The notes under the pieces were generated by a model. It did not search any database and was not told where the DNA came from. It was given only the letters and a program-made list of their open reading frames with translations. DNA of 59,411 bases. Source: Vreelandella venusta. Its GTDB lineage: Bacteria; Pseudomonadota; Gammaproteobacteria; Pseudomonadales; Halomonadaceae. Of this stretch, positions 16,646 through 25,331 are shown piece after piece. The DNA lies in the NCBI RefSeq assembly GCF_007989605.1, contig NZ_BJUL01000020.1, positions 1 through 59,411 of the forward strand, in the 5' to 3' direction. A program made the position numbers and the translations under genes. Numbering within the stretch: the stretch's first letter is position 1; each line of letters starts with the position of its first letter.

Positions 16646-18679
16646 GTGACGAACGATCAAGAGGCATCTTCAACTGAAGAAGATGGCAAGCTCAAAGGAC
16701 TGCTGAGCAAATTTGATGATGCGGTGCGCCTGCTTTCGCAGGCGCCTGCCTTTTCTAAACCGGCGAAACTGCCCCGCATAATGGATACTGCGCGCCGACT
16801 CTTGATGCAGGAGGGAGGCTGCGCTGCCCTCGAAGCGCGTGCAGCAGATTTTGAATCCGCCGGCGTGTTTGCAGGCTCAGACTGGGAAACCCCACAGTTC
16901 CTAGTCCCCACCCTCACTACGTTCTCGTTGAAAAGCCCTGACGCCAATGTGGTCGTTATTGAGGCGCTGAGTGAGCTGCGACTTTTAGCAGTCGCCAAAG
17001 GTGAATACTTGCATGCGCTGGTATCCCAAGAGCATGCACACCACTATTTAACCCAAGTAATGGCCATTAATCTGTGGCTGTTATTTAACGCACCTAGCGA
17101 AGCCGAACGGGAAACCCAGGGCCGATTAGCGACGATTCCCAGGCAACTATTCCAACACTTAGCCGACCGCATCGGCTATGAACATGTTATTGATCAGCTA
17201 ATTGATGAGATATGGCGCATTCTAAAACAGCGCCCTATTCAAGTTGATGCCATTAAACAGATGATCACCCAAATTGCGTTATGCCAAATTAATCCAGCCA
17301 TTGATTTGGGAGCAAGTGGCCAGGGAGCTGACAGGCTAGTTAGCTCGCTTTTCGGGCCCACCCAAGCGTGTCGCGAAGACCCAGGCATTGCGGTGTATCG
17401 TGAACGACTGGAGCGTATGGATAGCGCGGCTTTGCAAGCTGAAGCCACTGGCTTCGCTCGTGCAATGCATGACACAGGGCTGGTATCGCCCTATCACACG
17501 ATACTGATGCGCTATTTACTCGAAGAGAGCGACCACCTTCTATCAGAGGCTCTAGGCCTCTCGTCGACGGGGCGTGACTGTCTACTCTGCTATCGCGAGC
17601 TAGTCCATGCGCTGATTCGCGGGGGTGTTTATCCCGCCACAGCCCAAGCGGTGTATGGCTTGGCACTGCTACTTGAGCGAGGCATTCTCTATCAGCCTCC
17701 GGTTGCGCCAGCAATGTGGCGGCAGTTAAATCTAAAGCTTTCAGAGTGGTCAGAAGCACGCTTAAATCTGGCCTATGGTGAGGATGCATCCCCCCGTGCA
17801 CGTTTAATTGAAGGCGTGCTCTGCATGTTAGGTCTGCCGCTCGGCGTAGGACAAGGTAATAACCCGACCTGCCAGTCAGCGAGAGCACTTTCCATGTGGG
17901 CTTATAACGACCCTGACTATCTGCTGCAAATGGTGGCCTGGGCTGCGCGTGATGATGAAATCATTATGCATTTCGAGGGTCAGCCAATCTCTTCAATGGA
18001 AAGCGCCTCAGGCGTTGCCTCCGAGCTGCCGATGGATCTCGACCCAGCCTCGTTGATCGTGGTCCCCCATCTTGACCGTATTTACGCTGAGATGGGTAGG
18101 CGCTGCATTGGCCGCGAAGGTGATCCCCATCGCTGGGTTAATCCAGAGTTTCACGGGTGGTGGTCAGGTCGTGGCTTTAGCATCAACGTTGATGTCGCCT
18201 CCGGCCAACTTAGCGGTGTAGATAACTTTATTCGTCACTTCTACGCCAGCTATCACCCTTACTACAATGGCAACCAGCCGCTGATTCACCCTCAGCCTGC
18301 TGGCATTGCCGTCACTGACAGTGCTGCCCGGTTTATTGGTTGGCATGCAATTACCATTTTGCGCGCCTCGCTAGATCCCAACGATGTCATGAGAATCTAT
18401 TTTTACAACCCCAATAACGACAGCGGCCAAGACTGGGGAGACGGCGTGAAAGTTAGCACCTCAGGTAATGGAGAACGCTTTGGCGAAGCCTCACTCCCCT
18501 TCGCACAGTTCACCTCTCGGTTATATATTTACCACTACGATCCGTTGGAGCGTGGCGAGCTGGCCACGGTAACGCAAGAAGAGCTTGAGTCTGTAAAAGG
18601 CTACCTGCATCGCAGTTGGGGAGCTAGCCGCTTACCCCCCACCGAGCTGCAGGCCGACAAAGGACCACACACGCCGTAG
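16646..18679 (+). CDS. Unannotated 677-residue protein with a predicted papain-like C-terminal domain
   Basis: I do not recognise a named family. Residues 1-380 look almost wholly helical, with no signal peptide. The C-terminal 280 residues carry a papain-type pattern: Q403-G then C409 (QGNNPTC), the same Q-to-C spacing of six as papain Q19-C25, followed by a helix; H567 in GWHAIT on a hydrophobic strand; and N588 or N590 in FYNPNND. A cysteine peptidase, amidase or transglutaminase-like activity is inferred. Start: GTG at 16646, five bases after AGGAG. It is likely coupled to the upstream ATP-grasp gene. Confidence 0.7.
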   Translation: MTNDQEASSTEEDGKLKGLLSKFDDAVRLLSQAPAFSKPAKLPRIMDTARRLLMQEGGCAALEARAADFESAGVFAGSDWETPQFLVPTLTTFSLKSPDANVVVIEALSELRLLAVAKGEYLHALVSQEHAHHYLTQVMAINLWLLFNAPSEAERETQGRLATIPRQLFQHLADRIGYEHVIDQLIDEIWRILKQRPIQVDAIKQMITQIALCQINPAIDLGASGQGADRLVSSLFGPTQACREDPGIAVYRERLERMDSAALQAEATGFARAMHDTGLVSPYHTILMRYLLEESDHLLSEALGLSSTGRDCLLCYRELVHALIRGGVYPATAQAVYGLALLLERGILYQPPVAPAMWRQLNLKLSEWSEARLNLAYGEDASPRARLIEGVLCMLGLPLGVGQGNNPTCQSARALSMWAYNDPDYLLQMVAWAARDDEIIMHFEGQPISSMESASGVASELPMDLDPASLIVVPHLDRIYAEMGRRCIGREGDPHRWVNPEFHGWWSGRGFSINVDVASGQLSGVDNFIRHFYASYHPYYNGNQPLIHPQPAGIAVTDSAARFIGWHAITILRASLDPNDVMRIYFYNPNNDSGQDWGDGVKVSTSGNGERFGEASLPFAQFTSRLYIYHYDPLERGELATVTQEELESVKGYLHRSWGASRLPPTELQADKGPHTP

Positions 18680-18722
18680 CGAGACACGCTAGCAGCGTTT
18701 AATAACCGCCATATTGACGACA

Positions 18723-19499
18723 ATGACTCAACTAACACGATTAGACCAATTGCTGGTCAGCCAAGGGCTAGCCAGTTCACGCACCCGCGCGCAGCGATTA
18801 ATTCGCAATGGGCGCGTGTTTCTTCAAGATGGCACGCCACTCGCAAAACCATCCGAAAAATGGCCGCTGGATACTCCGCTTCAGATTGATGAAGACCCAG
18901 AGGAGCGTTACGTTTCCCGTGCAGGATTAAAATTAGAGGGCGTTCTTAACGCTCTAAACATGCGCCTGGAAGGGTACGTTGTGTTAGACGTTGGTCAGTC
19001 AACGGGGGGATTTACCGATTGCTCGCTTCAATTTGGCGCCCGGCATGTTATCGGAGTTGAAGTCGGCCATAGCCAATTGGCCGAGTGCTTACGTAATGAC
19101 CCAAGGGTCACGTGTTTAGAAGGCTTAAATGCTCGTCATATGGCCTCAGCGACAGCCCTTCAACACGTCGTGGCTCAATACCCTATCGACCTAGCCGTCA
19201 TGGACGTTTCGTTCATCTCGCAAACCCTGATTTTAGCTGAAATCGCTGCTCTGCTCCCCGCTGGGGGGCAACTGCTCTCATTGGTAAAGCCACAGTTTGA
19301 GTTAGACCCAGGCGCACTGGATAAGCACGGCATTGTGCGTAACGCTAGCCGCTATGCAGAGGTAGAACAAAAGATACGCGATGCTTGCACAGAGTGTGGC
19401 TTGATCATTAGCCACTGGCAGGAAAGCCCGATTACCGGTGGTGACGGTAATCGGGAGTTTTTACTGTTCGCCACCAAACAGGAACAACCAAGCGTTTAA
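18723..19499 (+). CDS. tlyA: TlyA-family rRNA methyltransferase / hemolysin A homologue
   Basis: 258 residues: an N-terminal S4 RNA-binding domain (RLDQLLVSQGLASSRTRAQR) and a FtsJ-like SAM methyltransferase domain with LDVGQSTGGF, MDVSFIS and VKPQFE. Family members 2'-O-methylate rRNA. The ATG at 18723 is used; an in-frame TTG at 18714 precedes it and no strong ribosome site is visible. It lies 43 bases after the papain-like gene and might be cotranscribed, though this family stands alone in most genomes. Confidence 0.88.
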   Translation: MTQLTRLDQLLVSQGLASSRTRAQRLIRNGRVFLQDGTPLAKPSEKWPLDTPLQIDEDPEERYVSRAGLKLEGVLNALNMRLEGYVVLDVGQSTGGFTDCSLQFGARHVIGVEVGHSQLAECLRNDPRVTCLEGLNARHMASATALQHVVAQYPIDLAVMDVSFISQTLILAEIAALLPAGGQLLSLVKPQFELDPGALDKHGIVRNASRYAEVEQKIRDACTECGLIISHWQESPITGGDGNREFLLFATKQEQPSV

Positions 19500-19502
19500 A
19501 AA

Positions 19503-19568
19503 CCAGTACTTAAACACAAGTACTTAAACATAAGTACTTAAACATAAGCACTTAAACACAAGCACTCA
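19503..19568. repeat. 14-bp tandem array between tlyA and the MscK-type gene
   Basis: Four 14-base units: CCAGTACTTAAACA (19503-19516), CAAGTACTTAAACA, TAAGTACTTAAACA and TAAGCACTTAAACA, then a partial CAAGCACTCA. The array starts four bases after the tlyA stop, between convergent genes. The reverse complement of the second unit matches the 14-bp unit at 36976-37031 at 11 of 14 positions. Confidence 0.9.
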
Positions 19569-19601
19569 CCTCCGCTGCTAACCCAGCCATTAATTTAAAA
19601 C

Positions 19602-22600
19602 TTAGGTTAGGTTAGCAGGAGGCAGCCGGTTAGCTGACTGTACTTTAACTGATTCACCTCGGTCACGGTGCAGCCACACGTCCATCTGCTCGAAGGCCAC
19701 CCTAACGCCCGCCTCACGGAACAGCTCGTCAATCCGGCAGTTCACTTCGTCAGCAGCAAACAGGCGATCAAGCAAGTCGTTAACGAAAATGCGCAGCTCA
19801 AAATTCAGGCTGTGCGGCCCATAGTTGAGGCAGAAAACCTGTGGTTCTGGGTCTTCTAATACCCGCTCATTTTCGTCGGCAGCCTGGCGCAGCAATGTAT
19901 GCACTAAAGGCAGATCAGACCCATGAGCAACGCCGTATGTCAGCACCACGCGGGTCACGTTATCCGAAAGTGACCAGTTGATGAGCTGATCCGTCACAAA
20001 GGTTTTGTTCGGAATGATAATTTCTTTTCGGTCAAAATCGGTCACGGTGGTGGCTCGGATGCGAATCCGGCTAACCGTGCCATGAAGATTACCTAACGTG
20101 ATAGTGTCGCCAATGCGAATTGGGCGTTCAAACAGAATGATCAAGCCAGAAATAAAGTTAGCAAATATTTCCTGAAGACCAAAACCTAACCCCACGCTCA
20201 GCGCGGCCACCAGCCACTGCAATTTATTCCAGGAAACGCCCAGCGTGGCCAACGCCATCACGACGCCAGTACCAACAATGGTATAAGAAAGTAGCGAGCT
20301 AATGGCATAAGCACTGCCCTGCTTTAATGACAAGCGTGAAAGCACCATCACTTCCAATAAACCAGGCAAGTTACGCGCCATAATAAACGTAATGGCAATT
20401 ACAAGTAGCGAGGTAAATACATCGGAAATCGATAGTGCATCTCCGACCAAGTCACCCTCTTCCGCATCCCATATTGACACTTGATCTAGATAGCTCAGTA
20501 CCGCCAGCAGGTCTGACCACACTAGGTACAACAAGGCACTGAAGCCAATCAACAAAATCAATTTGGATAAGCGTAACGACTGAGAGTTAATTTTCTCCAT
20601 ATCCAGCGGTGGCTCTTCAACGACTTCTAGCCCACCTTCTGCGCCTTCTTGTACTTGGGCACGACGCCTGGCGAGCGCACGTCGATAAGCTAGCCGCCGC
20701 GCTGCAACGGCTAAACTACGTACGACAGTAGCCTCAACGACGACCCACAAGCCCAACAGGTAAAGGGTGATGGCAAAACGAGCGACCAGCCGCAACGCCG
20801 TATATTCATAGCCCCACGCCACCAGGCCAAGGAGTACTAATGGCACCGAAGCCATCGCAAGACCTAATACCAGCCGAAAGAGCCGCACACCGAAAAATGG
20901 CACATGGGCTAGGATTAATAGTGCCAGCCACCAGCTCATGGCCACTAAGCCTACGGCAAAAAGTCCTATCGCCACCGGGCGCATCGCCAATGGGGTTTCC
21001 ATTTGTCCAGAGAGCGCGGCAATAACGACCACGGGCGCTAATGCCACGCCAAAACCACCCAGCAGCTTACGCAACCGCGCTGTATAAGCAGGTGCCCAGG
21101 TAAAATGGCGCTCAGCAACCCCGTCTTGAACGAGGAGTCGCCGGCCCCAAGCCACGACAGCCCAACTAAGCGCCAGTTGCAGCAGCGCTGGCGAAACGCT
21201 GTTTGCCAAGGCTCCTTCAGCTTCACTTAGACCGATGCCAATACCTGCCAACCCTAATGGTCCTGGTAACGCAAGCAGAGCATTTAACAGCACCGCTTTG
21301 GAGGTATGCAGTTGAGTGTCGCTTTTCAGTCGACCAATTTGTGAGTGAATAAGCGCAAGCTGTGATTTAATTCGTCGGCGCAACCCAACCAGCACCACGC
21401 CAAGTAAAATAAATGGCGTGCCAATCAGCATTTTCCAAGAAAAACCTTTCCACTGCGAAGGCAAAACGGCCCGCCACTCACCTTCTCGCCACTCCAGTTG
21501 AAGGTTTTGGGGAATTTGTCGTAGCCAATTTAAATCTAGAGGGCGGCTATTAGCTACCCAGAATAGCTGTTCATCAATCGTCGCCCGTAAATCTCGCGTC
21601 GTCGCAAATAGCTGTTGTTGATTAAGTTGAAGCTCAATAGCGGCACTCAGCAAGCTACCGTAAGATTGTTCAAGCTGCTCTACCAATTCACGCCGAGACT
21701 GGAAGAGACGCGTTAGGGAGTCCACCAACCCAGGCGTGACTTCAACCCCAGCTTCCTGCAAGCGTTGGGTCGCCAAGCGGTCACTTTGGCGCAACTGGTC
21801 ACGCTGTCGAATCAAGTCGAACTGCTTGAGACGCAAATCGGCAATTTCATCTTGTAAATCACGCCTTGGCGCGACAAAAGGTAACGACTGGCGCTGTTCT
21901 CGAAGAATACGCGACAGTAATTGGCTACCGCGAATAGCATCAATTTGTTCGTTCAGGCTACGTTGAAGCTGCCGTACATGATCCAACTGACGCTGGGCTT
22001 CAATATTCTCACGTATAATGCCATTCGCCCTGTCCGTGGTTCGCAACAGCTCAAGGCTTAGCGCTTGGTTCGTTTGTTGAGCATTAAGCACCACAGGGTG
22101 CCCTTCAGCGATCAGCGGGTCATTCTTGGCGGCATCAGCAATTGCCTGCTCAGATTGTAGCCGCCGCTGGCGATCAATAACGCCTTGCAATAAATTAAGC
22201 TGCTGCTCCTGCTGGTCTATTTGCAGCTCAATGAGTTCTCGGCGCTCCTGAGCCAACTCACGCAGCCGACTATTGGCACTTAGTTCACGCTGATTAAGGT
22301 TCACTTCTTGCTCAGCGAGGGCTCGCTCAATGCGCCACTGAATCAACTGTGCATCGTGGCGTGCCGATAGTTGCCGATCTCCCAATAGGGCTTCTCGCTC
22401 ATCAGATTGACGGCGTAAACTTTCAGTGCGCTGTAACGCATCTGAAATTGCTTGCTGAGCGCGCTCAGGCAGTGTCTGCGTGGCCAATAGCTGAGAGTTA
22501 ACTTCCGCTAATTGGCTTTGAAGCCGCTGAAGCTCCACGACGGCTTCTGCTTGCTGCGCTTCCAGCTGATTCAGTGGCATATCACTAAGGTTATCCACCG

Positions 22601-22943
22601 AGAACTGTCGGCTTTGCTCTTCCGCTTCGTTTAGCTCACGCTCTAGGCGAAGCAATATTTCGGGCGCTTGGACAACCCGTTGCTCTAATGCCTCAATGCG
22701 GTCTTCAACCGCATGCAGGCGTTCATAGCCTTGTAGCGCAGCCGTCAACGCTTCTTTGACCTGAGTTTGCTCGGTGGTTAGCTCGCTTTCTTGGGACTCG
22801 AGCTCTGCTAATCGCTCAGATAACTGCTCCTCAGAAGGAACCTGTTCAAGCAACGCAGCCTGCGCGTATACGGCACTAGCAGTCGTAAGTAATAGATAAA
22901 TAAAGAAGAGCTTGAGGAGTGCCTTCAGTGCATTTTTGACCAC
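19602..22943 (-). CDS. mscK: MscK/KefA-type mechanosensitive channel
   Basis: A 1113-residue member of the large MscS-like family: signal peptide (to about residue 28), a long periplasmic coiled-coil porin-like domain (about 30-480), a block of hydrophobic helices (about 500-860) and a C-terminal MscS core with GLGFGLQEIFANFISGL and the beta-domain RIGDTITLGNLHGTVSRI. It would release solutes on hypo-osmotic shock, fitting a halophile. The start is GTG at 22943 with GAGG ten bases upstream; no in-frame ATG competes. MscK versus another large MscS paralogue is not resolved. Confidence 0.9.
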   Translation of the reverse strand: MVKNALKALLKLFFIYLLLTTASAVYAQAALLEQVPSEEQLSERLAELESQESELTTEQTQVKEALTAALQGYERLHAVEDRIEALEQRVVQAPEILLRLERELNEAEEQSRQFSVDNLSDMPLNQLEAQQAEAVVELQRLQSQLAEVNSQLLATQTLPERAQQAISDALQRTESLRRQSDEREALLGDRQLSARHDAQLIQWRIERALAEQEVNLNQRELSANSRLRELAQERRELIELQIDQQEQQLNLLQGVIDRQRRLQSEQAIADAAKNDPLIAEGHPVVLNAQQTNQALSLELLRTTDRANGIIRENIEAQRQLDHVRQLQRSLNEQIDAIRGSQLLSRILREQRQSLPFVAPRRDLQDEIADLRLKQFDLIRQRDQLRQSDRLATQRLQEAGVEVTPGLVDSLTRLFQSRRELVEQLEQSYGSLLSAAIELQLNQQQLFATTRDLRATIDEQLFWVANSRPLDLNWLRQIPQNLQLEWREGEWRAVLPSQWKGFSWKMLIGTPFILLGVVLVGLRRRIKSQLALIHSQIGRLKSDTQLHTSKAVLLNALLALPGPLGLAGIGIGLSEAEGALANSVSPALLQLALSWAVVAWGRRLLVQDGVAERHFTWAPAYTARLRKLLGGFGVALAPVVVIAALSGQMETPLAMRPVAIGLFAVGLVAMSWWLALLILAHVPFFGVRLFRLVLGLAMASVPLVLLGLVAWGYEYTALRLVARFAITLYLLGLWVVVEATVVRSLAVAARRLAYRRALARRRAQVQEGAEGGLEVVEEPPLDMEKINSQSLRLSKLILLIGFSALLYLVWSDLLAVLSYLDQVSIWDAEEGDLVGDALSISDVFTSLLVIAITFIMARNLPGLLEVMVLSRLSLKQGSAYAISSLLSYTIVGTGVVMALATLGVSWNKLQWLVAALSVGLGFGLQEIFANFISGLIILFERPIRIGDTITLGNLHGTVSRIRIRATTVTDFDRKEIIIPNKTFVTDQLINWSLSDNVTRVVLTYGVAHGSDLPLVHTLLRQAADENERVLEDPEPQVFCLNYGPHSLNFELRIFVNDLLDRLFAADEVNCRIDELFREAGVRVAFEQMDVWLHRDRGESVKVQSANRLPPANLT

Positions 22944-23120
22944 GTTAAGTATGCCTCATCGACATGGATACAACTCCAACCAGGAAGACCGCCATTGTCA
23001 GACGTTCCGGCTTCTGACGCAATCTAACGCGTTTGGTGGGCAAGAGGAGTTGACTTACGCGATGGGCGTGTATAGAAGAGAACCTGATAACTGCCCTTTA
23101 TTAATTTGCGAGCCATTTTG

Positions 23121-24140
23121 ATGGTCATTCGAAAACTGTTGCTAGTTAGTTTTATTGTATTGCTAGGCACTGAAAGTGCCGTCGCCGAATCACGAGAAGA
23201 AATCGAGGCCCGCATCCGCGCACTCAGTAGCGAACTTTATCAGTTGCGACAACAGCTGCAACAGGTTGAAGATCCTACAGAAAGCGAATCAACGACCCGC
23301 CCCAATCTGCTTCCGGAAGAGGTCGCGCTTGAGGATCTCAACGAACGCCGTCAATTTGAGCAGGAGTCATCACGCAATCCGTTTGCGATTACCACTCACC
23401 GGACCAATTATCTTTTCCCGATTAGCTATAGCACCAACCAGAACAGCGCAAACTTTCGTAGCATTTCCGCAGACTCCACGCCTAACGACGTCGAGATGAA
23501 ATTTCAGTTTAGCGCTAAATTCAACCTCGCAGAGAATGTGTTTGGCGACATTGGCGATGTCTATTTCGCCTACACGCAACGTAGCTGGTGGCAGGCCTAT
23601 AATACCGATGCTTCTTCCCCCTTCCGGGAAACCAACTACGAACCTGAAGTTTTTATTGATTTTGATAACGCCTGGAGCGCATTAGGCTGGGTAAATACAC
23701 GCAATCGCCTGTCCTTTATTCATCAGTCTAACGGCCGTTCAGACCCACTCTCACGCAGCTGGAACCGAGTTTATTTGGAAAGCACATTCCAACGCGGTGA
23801 CTGGGCACTTTCTCTCGCGCCCCACTGGCGAGTACCTGAGTCCGACGGCGACGATGACAACCCAGATATTGAGCGCTTTGTCGGTTATGGCGATATCCGT
23901 CTGGCAAAACAACTCAATGGCAACCATGAGGTCGCGGGGCAGCTGCGTGGCAACCCCAGCGCGGGAAACTATGGCACTCAAATAGACTACAGCTGGCCTG
24001 CGTTTAACAATGTGCGTGCTCATCTACAGTACTACTACGGCTACGGAGAGAGCATGATTGACTACAATAACCGCGTGCATCGTCTCAGCATCGGCTTTAG
24101 CTTAAACCCCTTGTTCAGTACGTCAGGGCTGAACCGATAG
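23121..24140 (+). CDS. pldA: Outer membrane phospholipase A
   Basis: A 339-residue outer membrane beta-barrel enzyme that hydrolyses phospholipids in the outer leaflet. A signal peptide ends near residue 22 (VAE). A coiled-coil-like stretch (about 25-50) precedes the barrel. The family block YTQRSWWQ is at 151-158, and the catalytic triad H201, S203, N215 keeps the exact E. coli spacing (+2, +14). The ATG at 23121 starts a normal signal peptide; an in-frame TTG at 23106 is less likely. It is divergent from the MscK-type gene. Confidence 0.93.
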   Translation: MVIRKLLLVSFIVLLGTESAVAESREEIEARIRALSSELYQLRQQLQQVEDPTESESTTRPNLLPEEVALEDLNERRQFEQESSRNPFAITTHRTNYLFPISYSTNQNSANFRSISADSTPNDVEMKFQFSAKFNLAENVFGDIGDVYFAYTQRSWWQAYNTDASSPFRETNYEPEVFIDFDNAWSALGWVNTRNRLSFIHQSNGRSDPLSRSWNRVYLESTFQRGDWALSLAPHWRVPESDGDDDNPDIERFVGYGDIRLAKQLNGNHEVAGQLRGNPSAGNYGTQIDYSWPAFNNVRAHLQYYYGYGESMIDYNNRVHRLSIGFSLNPLFSTSGLNR

Positions 24141-24220
24141 CGCCTAAGGTTGTCTTATGGTTAACGGCTGCTATGCTGGAGTTGACACTTTTTCATATTC
24201 ACTCGTCAAAGGATGACATT

Positions 24221-24553
24221 ATGGCTAAACGTACTACTGATACCTCTGCTCGTGCTGACCAGTTGAAGGAAGATCTCCGCCACCTGAGTGAAACCGTAGA
24301 AGAGTTGATGAATGCCACGTCAAAAGATGCAAGTGGCGAGATGCGTGATCTTCGTGAGCGTGCCGAAAAGCGCCTGAAAGACACTCGAGCACGCCTAGAA
24401 GCTCGCGGCGAACGACTTTACGAAGACACTCGTGAAACGCTCTCTCAGCAAGCTGATTGCTGTGACCGCTACGTGCACGAAAACCCCTGGACTAGTATTG
24501 GTATTGGTGCCGCAGCAGGTCTAGTGGTGGGTATGCTTCTCGGTCGTCGCTAA
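24221..24553 (+). CDS. YqjD/ElaB-like DUF883 membrane-anchored protein
   Basis: 110 residues: a charged helical body (about 5-85) and a C-terminal glycine-rich transmembrane segment (GIGAAAGLVVGMLLGRR), the DUF883 layout. E. coli YqjD and ElaB anchor ribosomes to the membrane in stationary phase; that role here is inference. The ATG at 24221 begins MAKRTTDTS; the frame extends upstream to 24173 without support. The stop overlaps the next start, as in E. coli yqjD-yqjE-yqjK. Confidence 0.85.
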   Translation: MAKRTTDTSARADQLKEDLRHLSETVEELMNATSKDASGEMRDLRERAEKRLKDTRARLEARGERLYEDTRETLSQQADCCDRYVHENPWTSIGIGAAAGLVVGMLLGRR

Positions 24554-24957
24554 TGGCTTTAGGGCCAACACAACGCGTTTTCTCTGCCGCCAAACGTCTG
24601 CTGAGATCATTAGTCGCTAATGGTGAGACCCGGCTTCGTTTGGCGGTTTTGGAATTAGAAGAGGAGCGTGCTCGTTTATTAACCCTGCTTTTGTTAGCGG
24701 GAGCTAGCCTGTTACTGCTGCTGTTGGGCGTCGCGACACTTACCGCGCTGGTAGTAGTAATGTTTTGGGACACCTATCGGCTGACTGCGATTGGCGTAAG
24801 CGCAGGCGTTCTTATGACCTTAAGTTTTTTACTCGCCGTTATTGCTATCCGCCAAGCCAAGCAGCATACGCTGTTAAAAGAAACGCTTAAGCAACTCTCC
24901 GCTGACCGAGCCTTGTTGGAGGTAAATGAGGATGACTCAACCCAACATCGTCAATAA
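24553..24957 (+). CDS. YqjE-like phage-holin-family membrane protein
   Basis: 134 residues with two hydrophobic helices (about 40-65 and 73-95) flanked by charged helices. It is the middle gene of a yqjD-yqjE-yqjK-like trio, starting in a TAATG overlap. The family name 'holin' is historical; nothing here suggests a phage. Function unknown. Confidence 0.8.
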   Translation: MALGPTQRVFSAAKRLLRSLVANGETRLRLAVLELEEERARLLTLLLLAGASLLLLLLGVATLTALVVVMFWDTYRLTAIGVSAGVLMTLSFLLAVIAIRQAKQHTLLKETLKQLSADRALLEVNEDDSTQHRQ

Positions 24958-25231
24958 GCCTCCCAGCCGAGCGGAGCGCAAAGCTGCCTTGTTAGCTGAA
25001 CTAGAGCAACAGCGTATCGATATATTGGTTGATAGCGATACACTTACCAAGGCAGCCTCTCCGCTAGACAAGAACTGGCGCAGCCTTAAAGTACCTTTGT
25101 ATGTGGTTGGTGGCATCGCCGCGTTGCGTATTTTGCGCCATCCAGGTGGCGCGATGGCGGTTGGCAGAAAAGCATTGGCTAGCTACATGTTGATAAGAAA
25201 ACTGAAGCTGCTAGCGAAAGTGGCTAGCTAG
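24932..25231 (+). CDS. YqjK-like protein
   Basis: 99 residues: a basic/charged N-terminal half (SRAERKAALLAELEQQRIDI) and a hydrophobic segment (about 54-70) with a basic C-terminus. Weak similarity to YqjK is supported by its place after a YqjE-like gene, which it overlaps by 26 bases. GGAGG nine bases before the ATG at 24932 favours it over the ATG at 24926. Function unknown. Confidence 0.65.
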   Translation: MTQPNIVNKPPSRAERKAALLAELEQQRIDILVDSDTLTKAASPLDKNWRSLKVPLYVVGGIAALRILRHPGGAMAVGRKALASYMLIRKLKLLAKVAS

Positions 25232-25263
25232 CGAGTTACTAGCGATATTTTCTGAGAACGACG

Positions 25264-25318
25264 CTGGGCCATTTTTTATAAACGCAAAGTTTGAATGCTT
25301 TACGTATTGATGGCCCAG
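25264..25318. terminator. Long-loop inverted repeat between convergent genes
   Basis: CTGGGCCAT (25264-25272) pairs with ATGGCCCAG (25310-25318), a 9-bp stem with a 37-base loop. T-rich runs follow the right arm (GTTTTTG) on the plus strand and lie inside the left arm. It may serve as a terminator for the YqjK-like gene; the long loop makes this weak. Confidence 0.4.
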
Positions 25319-25331
25319 TTTTTGAGACTTA

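Noticed and set aside
17340..17888. Minus-strand 182-codon open frame inside the papain-like gene
   Set aside because: It is an antisense shadow of a well-formed coding frame and shows no recognisable domain or ribosome site.
19503..19568. CRISPR-like array
   Set aside because: Units are 14 bases and directly abutting, with no spacers and no cas genes; this is a simple tandem repeat.
24553..24957. Phage holin and prophage remnant
   Set aside because: The protein is YqjE-like and lies in a conserved yqjD-yqjE-yqjK arrangement; no other phage gene is near.
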